38,675 nucleotides of DNA, taken from assembly GCA_022843175.1 (NCBI GenBank), contig JALHOE010000072.1, positions 1 through 38,675 on the forward strand. The letters are read 5' to 3'. Origin of the DNA: Deltaproteobacteria bacterium (GTDB taxonomy: Bacteria > Myxococcota_A > Polyangia > Polyangiales > JADJMO01). Both the position numbers and the translations under genes were made by a program. Below are positions 31,752-38,675 of the stretch, one piece after another (position 1 is the stretch's first letter; each line of letters starts with the position of its first letter). Under the pieces are notes generated by a model, which was not told the origin of the DNA, ran no database searches, and saw nothing but the letters and a program-made list of their open reading frames with translations.

Positions 31752-32195
31752 ATGGCTACCCCGAAGATGAGCGCGAAGGGCGAGAAGACAAAAGCGAGGA
31801 CCGCCGCCGCGGCGAGCGCGCGATCAAACACCGGCACCGCAGGCGGTGCCGCGCTGTTCATGGCGCTGCGGAAGCTGCTCCGCGCGCACGAGGCCTCGCT
31901 GGTCGTCGCGCGCGACGAGCCGGGCGGATACGAGCTCACCACGCGCACCGCGGGGCCGAACGGCAAGCCGGTCTTCTTCGGCGGCGTGCGCACCACGCGC
32001 ACCCACACGGCGTTCTACCTCAATCCACTCGCCTCCGACGCCGAGCTCGCCGCAGAGATGAGCGACCGCCTGCGCAGCCGGCTCGAGGGCAAGTCCGCAT
32101 TTCACTTCAAGACCATCGAACCGGTGGTGTTCGAAGAGCTGACCGCGCTGACCGCCAGGGCCCTCGAACGCCTCCGAGCCGCGGGAAAGCTGTAA
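31752..32195 (+). CDS. DUF1801-like protein
   Basis: A 147-residue soluble protein. A Lys/Ala/Thr-rich tail of about 30 residues precedes a domain with ALFMALRKLLRAHEASLVVA, FFGGVRTTRTHTAFYLNPLA, and GKSAFHFKTIEPVVFEELTA, which resembles the DUF1801/YdhG pattern (GKScFnFK..d..L..EL). That group has no agreed function. It is divergent from arsA. ATG 31752. Confidence 0.6.
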   Translation: MATPKMSAKGEKTKARTAAAASARSNTGTAGGAALFMALRKLLRAHEASLVVARDEPGGYELTTRTAGPNGKPVFFGGVRTTRTHTAFYLNPLASDAELAAEMSDRLRSRLEGKSAFHFKTIEPVVFEELTALTARALERLRAAGKL

Positions 32196-32275
32196 CGATG
32201 GGCTCGCCCGGGCCCTCGAAGCGCGTCTGTAGATGGCCTGGCGGTGCGCGCTCCGCGGCACCAGAGTGTTCGGTC

Positions 32276-32845
32276 ATGAAGCCCGGGTCCCAAGTGGTCG
32301 AGGTGTTGCGCGCGGGCATCGCGGGCGGCGAGGCGGTCGTCGTGCGTAACGCGGCCGAGGTCTTGTTCGCGGCCGGCGGCCACAAGGTGCTGTCCGAGGG
32401 CAGCCAACGCGTGCTCCGCGAGGTGGCGGTCAAGGCCGTCGGCCGCACGCTCGAGGCGGGGCGAAGCGCAGCGCAGCTCGCGTCGGTGGTCGTCACCAAA
32501 GAGGTCGCGAAGTCGGCCGGGCGCGAGGTGGTCAAGGGCGTCGGCCGCGCGGCCGCGCTCGGCCTCGCGTTCGACGCGGTGATCGGCACCGTCGAGGGCG
32601 TCGTCGCCTATCGCGGCGGCAAGAAGACGGCACGCGAGGCGATCGTGCACGCGGGCACCGAGGCCGGCACCGGCGCGCTCGCATCCGCGGGTGGTGTCAT
32701 CGCCGCCGCGGCGCTGATCTCGCTCACCGGCGGCCTCGCCGCGCCGGTCGTCTTCGGCGTGGGCGCCGCCACTTCCATCGGGCTCAAGCTCGGGCTCTCG
32801 TCGCTGCTTCGCGGAAGGCGCGTGCTCGCGGTCGCCGCCGTGTAA
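32276..32845 (+). CDS. Glycine/alanine-rich membrane protein, function unknown
   Basis: A 189-residue protein. Charged N-terminal helices (EVLRAGIAGGEAVVVRNAAE, REVAVKAVGRTLEAGRSAAQ) precede Gly/Ala-rich hydrophobic stretches (AAALGLAFDAVIGTVEGVVA; ASAGGVIAAAALISLTGGLA) of glycine-zipper type, which suggest helix packing in a membrane. It ends with RGRRVLAVAAV. No family is recognised. Confidence 0.6.
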   Translation: MKPGSQVVEVLRAGIAGGEAVVVRNAAEVLFAAGGHKVLSEGSQRVLREVAVKAVGRTLEAGRSAAQLASVVVTKEVAKSAGREVVKGVGRAAALGLAFDAVIGTVEGVVAYRGGKKTAREAIVHAGTEAGTGALASAGGVIAAAALISLTGGLAAPVVFGVGAATSIGLKLGLSSLLRGRRVLAVAAV

Positions 32846-32910
32846 TCGATCGGTCGCTCATCACCTCTCTCGTCGTGCGTCGGTGATCCATCGACGCGAG
32901 AGGAGGCCCG

Positions 32911-32964
32911 ATGAGCGACGCGACCCATCCCTTTCGAGCGCCCGAGGTCCCATGGACCTCGTGA
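32911..32964 (+). CDS. 17-codon upstream ORF overlapping the redoxin start
   Basis: ATG 32911 has the best ribosome site nearby, GAGAGGAGG (32898-32906), 4 nt away. The frame encodes 17 residues (MSDATHPFRAPEVPWTS) and stops at 32962-32964, 13 nt into the redoxin gene in another frame. It could be a coupling leader, or the true redoxin start followed by a frameshift. Confidence 0.35.
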   Translation: MSDATHPFRAPEVPWTS

Positions 32965-33368
32965 AGAACTCTGTCCTCCCCCCCGAGCTCGCGGCGCACG
33001 GCAGCGGCGCCCGAGCTCGCGTGTTCTACTTCATGCGCACCGCCGCTTGTCCGGTGTGCCGTCACCACGTGCGCCGCCTGAGCGAGCTCCGCGAAGTGCT
33101 CGCCGCGGCGGGCGTGGCGGTGACCATCCTCGCCCCCGACGAGGCCGCGCCGGCTTGGGCGAAGGACCTCCCGTACCCGCTGGTGCTCGGACCCGACCCG
33201 TATCGCGCTGCGGGCTTCGGGCGGACGCTCGGCGCGATCCAGCAGAGCGGGACGATCATCGCCGACGGCGCCGGCGTGGTCGTCGAGGTTCGTCGCGCGA
33301 CGCTGCCGTTTCAGGCCTTCGACGAGGCGTGGCTGCTTCGCACGGTCGAGATCGAGCGCGCCGCGTGA
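32952..33368 (+). CDS. AhpC/TSA-like redoxin protein with CPVC motif
   Basis: A 138-residue thioredoxin-fold protein. RVFYFMRTAACPVCRHHVRR has the vicinal Cys pair C33-P-V-C36 at the usual place after the first strand, followed by AAGVAVTILAPDEAAPAWAK and PYPLVLGPDPYRAAGFGRTL in peroxiredoxin-like order. It may reduce disulfides or hydroperoxides; the resolving scheme is not clear. ATG 32952 gives a short N-terminus with no ribosome site of its own, but an upstream ORF with a strong site overlaps it. The DUF4395 gene about 0.6 kb away belongs to a family that, as I recall, is often found near thioredoxins. Confidence 0.72.
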   Translation: MDLVKNSVLPPELAAHGSGARARVFYFMRTAACPVCRHHVRRLSELREVLAAAGVAVTILAPDEAAPAWAKDLPYPLVLGPDPYRAAGFGRTLGAIQQSGTIIADGAGVVVEVRRATLPFQAFDEAWLLRTVEIERAA

Positions 33369-33409
33369 GCGCCATGTAAGGACGCGGGCGCTCGACCGTT
33401 CCACAGGGC

Positions 33410-34111
33410 GTGACGCTGGTTCGCGCGCTCTCGCTGGCGGTCGCTCTGCTCGCACCCGCGGCGGCGCGCGCCGACGACCTGCCGGGCGGGGAGCCGCGCA
33501 CGTGGGAGGAGCGCACCGGGTGGAACACCGAGCTCGTGGCGGGTCACGGGATCGGTCTCTTCGGCGGGCGCGAAGCGGGTGGAGGTCATCGGAGCGGCGT
33601 GGTCGGCGACGCGACGATCCGTGTCGGCGTGCACCACGTCGGGCGGTTTCACGACAAGGGACTCCTCGGCATCAGGGCGTCCTCGCTCGCGTGGTGCATG
33701 CCGCTCATGATGTGCGGCGGTCTGCCCGGCCTGCTGATGGGGCCGACCAGCGCCTTCGCCGGCAACGAGCTCGGCGTCGACCTCGCCGCGCACGTCTTCT
33801 ACGGCCTCGGCGCCGAGGCCCCACCGCTCGGCTTCGCGCTCGGCGTGCGACCGACGTTCCGCGTCGCGCGCGACAGTCGCTTCCGCACCGCGTCGTATCT
33901 CGGCTCGCTGCTCCCCGAGGTCGGCCTCGCGTTCCCGAGCGCGCGGGCGCGGGAGCTGTACCTCGAGCTGAGCCTGTATCCGATCGCCTGGACGGTCACT
34001 CGGCAGCTGGGCGTGCAGTGGGACGTGCTCCGCGAGCGCCTCTCGATTCCGCTCGACGGCGCGCCGGTGACGGTGACCGTGGCGACGTCGTTGTCGTTGA
34101 TGTGGCTGTGA
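33410..34111 (+). CDS. Exported protein, possible outer-membrane beta-barrel
   Basis: A 233-residue protein. Signal peptide (to about 22, ALLAPAAARA). The mature part has alternating strands (GDATIRVGVHHVG, ALGVRPTFRVARDSRF, ELYLELSLYPIAWTV) and ends with VTVTVATSLSLMWL, a pattern that fits a small outer-membrane barrel. No family is recognised. The start is GTG 33410; no ATG reaches the signal peptide. Its final 116 nt are antisense to the DUF4395 gene. Confidence 0.65.
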   Translation: MTLVRALSLAVALLAPAAARADDLPGGEPRTWEERTGWNTELVAGHGIGLFGGREAGGGHRSGVVGDATIRVGVHHVGRFHDKGLLGIRASSLAWCMPLMMCGGLPGLLMGPTSAFAGNELGVDLAAHVFYGLGAEAPPLGFALGVRPTFRVARDSRFRTASYLGSLLPEVGLAFPSARARELYLELSLYPIAWTVTRQLGVQWDVLRERLSIPLDGAPVTVTVATSLSLMWL

Positions 34112-34547
34112 GCAGTCGGTAGACGAACGAGCCGACGCAGAAGTGCGTCGACGCGACGGTCGCGCCTGCGGCGGTGAGCAGCCCGCCGGCGATCGCGCCC
34201 GCGCGGCGGTGGCCGGTCGCGAAGAGCGCCCCGGTCGTTGCGGCCCACAGCGCAGCCAGCGCCATGGCGAACCGTCGCGGCGGCGGGTTCTCGGGCAACG
34301 ACTCGCCGCTCGTCAGCCGACGCAAACCGCCGTTGTAGAGGAGGTCGAAGGCGTGGCGGTGCCGTGTCGCGCTGAGCCCCGAGACGACCGCGAAGCCGAA
34401 CAGCAGGGGTGGCGATCCGAGGGCGGTGCCCGTCGCGATCCACAGCGTGCTGAGCGATGGGGTCCACCGCAGCCACGGCACGATCGCGTCGCTCGGCGAT
34501 GCGAACCCCTGCATTCGGAGGTTCCGTTGGGTAAAGGGTGACGTCAT
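33996..34547 (-). CDS. DUF4395 membrane protein with an antisense-encoded tail
   Basis: A 183-residue protein whose first 145 or so residues fit DUF4395: FTQRNLRMQGFAS, several hydrophobic helices (LLFGFAVVSGLSA, MALAALWAATTGALFATGH, AGAIAGGLLTAAGATVAS) and the end motif HFCVGSFVYRLL. In the family this motif is usually FCxGC; the second Cys is Ser here. The last 37 residues (TATSTTTTSPRSPSPARRRA and on) begin exactly where the convergent gene's stop lies and are read antisense to it, so they look acquired by stop loss. ATG 34547 has GGAGAG 5 nt upstream. Confidence 0.75.
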   Translation of the reverse strand: MTSPFTQRNLRMQGFASPSDAIVPWLRWTPSLSTLWIATGTALGSPPLLFGFAVVSGLSATRHRHAFDLLYNGGLRRLTSGESLPENPPPRRFAMALAALWAATTGALFATGHRRAGAIAGGLLTAAGATVASTHFCVGSFVYRLLTATSTTTTSPRSPSPARRRAESRGARGARPTARPAAE

Positions 34548-34601
34548 CGGTTCTCTCCGATTCGTCATCGTTGCAAGCGCCTCGCCCGCCACGCACGCGC
34601 T

Positions 34602-35774
34602 CTACCGCGCCGAATACGCCCGCGCGACGGCGTCGCGCGCGTGCACGAGATCCTGGCTCTCCTGCCCGTGGCCGGCGACCGCGAACGAGCTCGCATAGCG
34701 ACCCGCTTGCTGCGCGAGCTCCTGCTGCGCGCGCCAGCCCTGGTCCATCGGCATGCCGAGGGTGGTGCGGAACGCGTCGCCGAACTCGACGGCGTTCTGG
34801 AAGCGGTCGTCGGCGGACTTGGCCATCGCCTTGGCGACGAGCAGCTCGAGCTCGTAGGGCGCTTGCGGGAGGAACTTGCGCAGCTGCGGCGGGGGCGTCT
34901 GCACGTGATCGCAGGCGACCAGCCAGTCGCTCCGGTCCTCGGTGGGGAAGGGCAGGCGGCCGGTCAGCATCTCGAACAGGAGCACGCCGGCCGAATAGAG
35001 ATCGCTCCGGCCGTCGAGCGGCTTGCCCTGGATCTGCTCCGGGCTCATGTACGCGACCGTGCCGGCGATCATGTTGCCCGTCGCCTGCGAGAGGTTGGTC
35101 GGGACGCGCGCGATGCCGTAGTCGGTGAGCTTGGCCACGCCGTCGGTGCGGAGCAGCAGGTTGTCGGGCTTCACGTCGCGGTGGACGATGCCGAGCGCGT
35201 GGGTGGCCGCGAGGCCGCCGAGCAGCTGCTGGAAGTAGTGCCACGAGCGATCGAACGGCAGGCAGGGGAGGATGCGCACGCCGGGCGCCTGCGAGCGCTT
35301 GGCGGTCGCCTCGCGCACCTTGCGCTCGATGAGCGAGCCGAGCGTCTCGCCGCGCACGTACTCCATGGCGATCGCGAGGATCGACTGCGCGATCTCGGCC
35401 ATGCCGAAGAAGCGCACGACGTTGGGGTGCGCGAGCGTCGCGAGGATGCGCGCCTCGTTGGAGAACAGCTCGCGCATGCGGCCCTGATGCGAGAAGGTGG
35501 GGTGGAGCACCTTGATCGCGGCCTCGAGCGGCGGCTGCACGCCGCCGGCGCCGCGCGGGTGCAGCCACGCGTGCCACACCACGCCCATGCCGCCCTCGCC
35601 GAGCTGCGCGTCGAGCGAGGCGATGGCCCAGCCGAAGTCGAGCTGCGCGCCGACGCCGATCGTCGTCGCGCTCGGTGCGGCCGGCAGCGGCGCGGCGCAC
35701 CAGGGGCACGCGCGATACCCCTGCGCGGCGAGCCGGGCGCACGAGGGACAGCGAAGCAACCCCTCCGGAACCAC
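34602..35774 (-). CDS. Soluble Ser/Thr protein kinase with N-terminal zinc ribbon
   Basis: A 390-residue kinase. Residues 9-26 (C9-x2-C12 and C23-x2-C26) form a zinc ribbon. The kinase domain follows with GEGGMGVVW, AAIKVLHPTF, HRDVKPDNLLL, KLTDYGIARV (DYG instead of DFG) and YMSPEQIQGKPLDGRSDLYS. There is no transmembrane helix; the last 60 residues are polar helices (QGWRAQQELAQQAGRYASSF). GTG 35774 is the first codon that keeps the ribbon whole. It diverges across 51 nt from the zinc-ribbon FHA gene, whose product is a likely target or reader of its phosphorylation. Confidence 0.88.
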   Translation of the reverse strand: MVPEGLLRCPSCARLAAQGYRACPWCAAPLPAAPSATTIGVGAQLDFGWAIASLDAQLGEGGMGVVWHAWLHPRGAGGVQPPLEAAIKVLHPTFSHQGRMRELFSNEARILATLAHPNVVRFFGMAEIAQSILAIAMEYVRGETLGSLIERKVREATAKRSQAPGVRILPCLPFDRSWHYFQQLLGGLAATHALGIVHRDVKPDNLLLRTDGVAKLTDYGIARVPTNLSQATGNMIAGTVAYMSPEQIQGKPLDGRSDLYSAGVLLFEMLTGRLPFPTEDRSDWLVACDHVQTPPPQLRKFLPQAPYELELLVAKAMAKSADDRFQNAVEFGDAFRTTLGMPMDQGWRAQQELAQQAGRYASSFAVAGHGQESQDLVHARDAVARAYSAR

Positions 35775-35825
35775 AGAGTCACAGTAACACCCGGAGCGCC
35801 GTTCGCGCGGTATGCTCGCCCAGCC

Positions 35826-36692
35826 GTGACCCCGTGCCCCCGCTGTCACGCCCCGGTGCTGACGCACGCGCGGTTCTGCAGCGAATGCGGGACGTGGGTG
35901 GTGCACGCCGTCGCGGGGGTGAACGACCGCGCGTACGTCAGCTCGTATCCGCCGTCGTCGCTGCCGGCCCCGCCGCCCGTCGAGCTGCCGGCGCCGCCGC
36001 CGCTGCCCGGGCTCGCCGGCACGCTGCCGGCGTCGGCGGTGATGCTCGCCGCGATGACCGCGCGCGGCGCCCCGCCCGTGCCGATGTCGGCGCACCCGAG
36101 CTACCGGCCCGAGCCGCTCCACGCGGAGCAGCCGCTTGAGTTCCCCGAAGAGATGACCAGCCAGGATCTCCCCCCGGCCATGACCTTCGGGCCCAAGCCG
36201 GTGGGCGCGACGATGGTCCGCACCCTCGACACCGGCCGACCGCCGGCTCCCGATGCGATCCCGACTCCACTCGAGCGGGCTCCGCGCTCCCCCTCCAAGA
36301 CGATCGTCGACGAACGCCCGCCGGTGTCCCCCTCCCGGTCGGTCGGGCGCACCCCGCGGCCTCTCGGCGCCTTCCTCATCTCCTATCAATACGAGCCGCT
36401 CGGCACGTTCTGGCCGCTCGCGATTGGGGGAAATCTGGTGGGACGCGCGGGGGGACACCGCCCGGACATCGACGTCGGGATCTCGGACACCACCGTCTCG
36501 ACCGAGCACTCGATGATCGAGGTCGAGCCGCACGGAATCACCGTGGAAGACCGTGGTTCACGCAATGGAACGAGCGTCAATGGCCATGCGATAGGGAGGG
36601 GCGTTCGCGTCCCGGTCGTGCACGGCGATCGCGTTCGGTTCGGATCCTTCGAGACGATCCTGGTCCAGGTGCCGTACCCTGCCGGGGCCTAA
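35826..36692 (+). CDS. Zinc-ribbon plus C-terminal FHA domain protein
   Basis: A 288-residue protein. The N-terminal ribbon (C4-x2-C7, C18-x2-C21) resembles that of the divergent kinase. A linker of about 160 residues rich in Pro, Ala and Thr has many possible phosphorylation sites (GATMVRTLDTG, KTIVDERPPVSPSRS). The FHA domain is C-terminal (about 205-285): GGNLVGRAGGHRPDIDV, STEHSMIEV, DRGSRNGTSVNG. GTG 35826 starts directly at the ribbon. The vWA gene follows after 18 nt. Confidence 0.85.
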   Translation: MTPCPRCHAPVLTHARFCSECGTWVVHAVAGVNDRAYVSSYPPSSLPAPPPVELPAPPPLPGLAGTLPASAVMLAAMTARGAPPVPMSAHPSYRPEPLHAEQPLEFPEEMTSQDLPPAMTFGPKPVGATMVRTLDTGRPPAPDAIPTPLERAPRSPSKTIVDERPPVSPSRSVGRTPRPLGAFLISYQYEPLGTFWPLAIGGNLVGRAGGHRPDIDVGISDTTVSTEHSMIEVEPHGITVEDRGSRNGTSVNGHAIGRGVRVPVVHGDRVRFGSFETILVQVPYPAGA

Positions 36693-36710
36693 CTGCCTGG
36701 AGACATGCCG

Positions 36711-38675
36711 ATGAGATTGCGCAGGTTCGCCCTTCTTCCGCTCGTAGCGCTGTCCGTGTCCTCGTACGCGGCGGGCGCGAGCGCGCAGAACATGATGGCG
36801 AAGTTCATCCGGATCGATCCGGAGCCCACCACCGACGAGAAAAAGGGCACCCCGGTGATCCCCATGCTCGTCGAGCTCGGGACCCCGACGCCGATCAACT
36901 CCTTCGCCGAGGGCTGCTTCTCGTCGACCGGCAGCAAGCCGACCCAGACCGGGCTCACTTGCATGTCGAACAAGATCCAGAAGGAGGGCTACGTCAAACA
37001 GTACGAGTTCCCCGTCGAGAACGCGGTCGTCATGTCGATCGTGGGCGACGAGTCCAAGCCGATGAAGGTGATGGACGCCATCCCCTTCAAGGACGCGACG
37101 GCCGCCAACGCCGGCGTCGCTTGGCTGATCCTCATCGACGCGTCGTCCTCGGTCGGCACCCGCTGGCCCGAGATGCAGGAGACCGCGATCGCGCTCATCA
37201 ACCAGATGGGCCCCAACGACGCGGTGCAGGTCCGCATCATGGACGACAAGTCCGTGCGCGCCTCCACCAAGTGGATCGCCTCGAGCGCGAAGGCGCAGGC
37301 CGTCAACACGGTGAAGGGCATCGGCGCCACGTTCAAGACCACCGCGTCGGTCGACTCGCTCATCAGCCGCATCGAGAAGGAGACCGTCGGCGGCTTCCAG
37401 GCGCTGTTCAAGGACGGCGTGCAGGGCGCCGAAGAGGGCGTCATCCCGCTCGTGCAGTCGGTCACCATCCTCTCCGACGGCGGCGACACCTCCGCGCAGG
37501 GCTTCGGCGGCGGCGCCAAGGCGCAGGTCATCCACGAGAAGCTCGTGAAGGGAGACCTCGGCATCGCCGAGGGCATGCGCCTGCCGATCCCGGTGATCAG
37601 CATCTGGTTCCCGGTCAACGAGTGGAACGGCGTGCTCGCCGCGACCAAGCGCGAGAACGAGTACCAGTGGATGTCGAACATGGCGACGCCGGAGGTCGGC
37701 GGCTACTTCGACGTCGTGCAGGACGGCGAGACGGGCAAGGGCACCCGTATCGCGAAGGTCGTCCGCGCGCGCTTCGACAACATGTACTACGTCGAGGTGA
37801 AGGCGAGCTGCCTCTCCACGACCGGCGAGCAGAAGTTCAAGCTGGTGTTCCAGGACACCAAGTCGAAGATCCTGCCCGACACGTGGAGCAACGTCCCGAT
37901 CGCGTTCAACTTCACCAAGTGGCTGCTCGACATCGACAAGAAGAAGACCGAGGAGACGGCGTCGAAGAAGCCGCTGCAGCCGGGCGAGAACTTCAAGGTC
38001 TACGGCGAGTTCTGCTGGGGCTCCAACGCGGGCGCGGCCGAGGCGTACTTCATCACCGAGGCCGACGCGGCCGAGGTCAAGAAGGCCGCCGCCGACAAGA
38101 CCGGCGAGGACGCGAAGAAGCTGCTCCAGACGCTCTCGGCCAAGGGGCAGAAGGCGCAGACGATCTCTGCGTCCCACACCGAGGCCGAGTTCAAGGTGCC
38201 GAACACGCCCTCGCTCTTCGAGAACAAGCCCGAGAGCTTCTCGCTCAACGTCGTCATCCTCGACAACAAGGCGCTGCGCATCAGCACGCGCGACAAGACG
38301 GGCCTCCTCGTGCTCCGCGCGCAGAAGGCGCCGATCAACAAGTTCCTCATCATTGGCGCCGTCGGCGGCGGTGTCGTGCTCATCCTCCTCATCGCGATCC
38401 TCGCGCGGGGCGGTGGGGGCGGCGGTCGGGCCAAGCGTCGCAAGGGCGGCGCGCCGCCGGCTCCGGCGCCGATGCCCGGGCAACCTCCAAATATCGCGCC
38501 GGTTGCGCCGGCGATGCCGTCCCCTGTGATGTCTCCCGGGCCTGCGCCGCAGACGGCGTTTGCCCCCCCTCCTGAGATCGGGGCGACGGCTTTCGCGCCG
38601 CCGGTCCAGGTCTACGCCCAGCAGCCACCGCAGCCGGTCGCGACCGCGTTCGCGCCGCCGCAGCCCCCCGCGACC
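36711..38675 (+). CDS. Membrane vWA-like protein with Pro-rich cytoplasmic tail (3' end outside window)
   Basis: At least 655 residues. Signal peptide (about 1-25, YAAGASAQ). A von Willebrand A-like domain from about residue 140 has the MIDAS motif D-x-S-x-S in LILIDASSSVG and a later ILSDGGDTS. A further exterior domain leads to a transmembrane helix (about 545-565, LIIGAVGGGVVLILLIAILA). The cytoplasmic side begins with GGGGGGRAKRRKGG and continues as Pro/Ala-rich repeats (TAFAPPPE, TAFAPPVQ, TAFAPPQP) out of the window. ATG 36711 was chosen because GGAG lies 8 nt upstream; ATG 36705 is too close. It likely shares a message with the FHA gene. Confidence 0.82.
   Translation, partial: MRLRRFALLPLVALSVSSYAAGASAQNMMAKFIRIDPEPTTDEKKGTPVIPMLVELGTPTPINSFAEGCFSSTGSKPTQTGLTCMSNKIQKEGYVKQYEFPVENAVVMSIVGDESKPMKVMDAIPFKDATAANAGVAWLILIDASSSVGTRWPEMQETAIALINQMGPNDAVQVRIMDDKSVRASTKWIASSAKAQAVNTVKGIGATFKTTASVDSLISRIEKETVGGFQALFKDGVQGAEEGVIPLVQSVTILSDGGDTSAQGFGGGAKAQVIHEKLVKGDLGIAEGMRLPIPVISIWFPVNEWNGVLAATKRENEYQWMSNMATPEVGGYFDVVQDGETGKGTRIAKVVRARFDNMYYVEVKASCLSTTGEQKFKLVFQDTKSKILPDTWSNVPIAFNFTKWLLDIDKKKTEETASKKPLQPGENFKVYGEFCWGSNAGAAEAYFITEADAAEVKKAAADKTGEDAKKLLQTLSAKGQKAQTISASHTEAEFKVPNTPSLFENKPESFSLNVVILDNKALRISTRDKTGLLVLRAQKAPINKFLIIGAVGGGVVLILLIAILARGGGGGGRAKRRKGGAPPAPAPMPGQPPNIAPVAPAMPSPVMSPGPAPQTAFAPPPEIGATAFAPPVQVYAQQPPQPVATAFAPPQPPAT

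Noticed and set aside
36558-38483. A minus-strand open frame of about 640 codons
   Set aside because: It lies opposite the vWA protein and reads as Arg/Leu/Asp-rich sequence with no motif, signal peptide or ribosome site.
1-38675. tRNA, rRNA, insertion sequences, phage or plasmid origin genes
   Set aside because: I looked for tRNA-like cloverleaf ends, rRNA words, transposase and integrase motifs and found none; the only mobile-looking DNA is the REP-like repeats.

Overview
The window is very GC-rich chromosomal DNA that most resembles a predatory or soil myxobacterium (Myxococcota, probably Polyangiales/Sorangiineae). The reasons are a C-terminal MYXO-CTERM-type sorting tail (7517-9484), several Ser/Thr kinases and FHA proteins, AgmX/PglI-type repeats, and many lipoproteins with Asp/Thr/Gly-rich linkers. 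This assignment is inferred from gene content; no rRNA or tRNA is present to confirm it. Neither end is a natural boundary: pdxJ runs off the left end and a vWA protein runs off the right end.

Layout. 1-3464: pdxJ (partial), a Cys-rich lipoprotein, hemW with a REP-like hairpin inside its reading frame, a small membrane protein, and an NFU-type Fe-S carrier. 3563-6410: two tandem FHA proteins and, convergent with them, the GTPase MeaB; a large imperfect inverted repeat lies at the convergence. 6448-9484: a small zinc-ribbon protein, a second Cys-rich lipoprotein, and a large exported DUF11/MYXO-CTERM protein. 9506-14104: an alpha/beta hydrolase, then a sulfur module of TsdA-like dihaem cytochrome, porin, persulfide dioxygenase and a decayed rhodanese. 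14105-14369 is empty of recognisable genes. 14370-21185: small lipoproteins, an AgmX-type lipoprotein, an LRR protein, a GST, a DTG-repeat lipoprotein and a carboxylesterase.

22397-26737 (minus strand) is the tightest gene set: Ser/Thr kinase, TPR/PEGA membrane protein, class III cyclase fused to FHA, and two stand-alone cyclic-nucleotide-binding proteins. Gene ends overlap or nearly touch, and a Crp/Fnr regulator diverges from it. It reads as one phosphorylation-to-cyclic-nucleotide signalling cassette. A beta-propeller-like lipoprotein follows after a REP element.

27484-33368: small proteins including a 33-residue Lys-rich one, an SRPBCC protein, a lipoprotein with a 33-bp tandem repeat and a MopE-like metal motif, an orphan two-domain ArsA ATPase, and a redoxin. 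33410-38675: an exported protein, a DUF4395 protein running into it antisense, a zinc-ribbon Ser/Thr kinase divergent from a zinc-ribbon FHA protein, and a membrane vWA protein downstream of the latter.

All assignments come from reading motifs by eye. No database search, structure prediction or alignment program was run.
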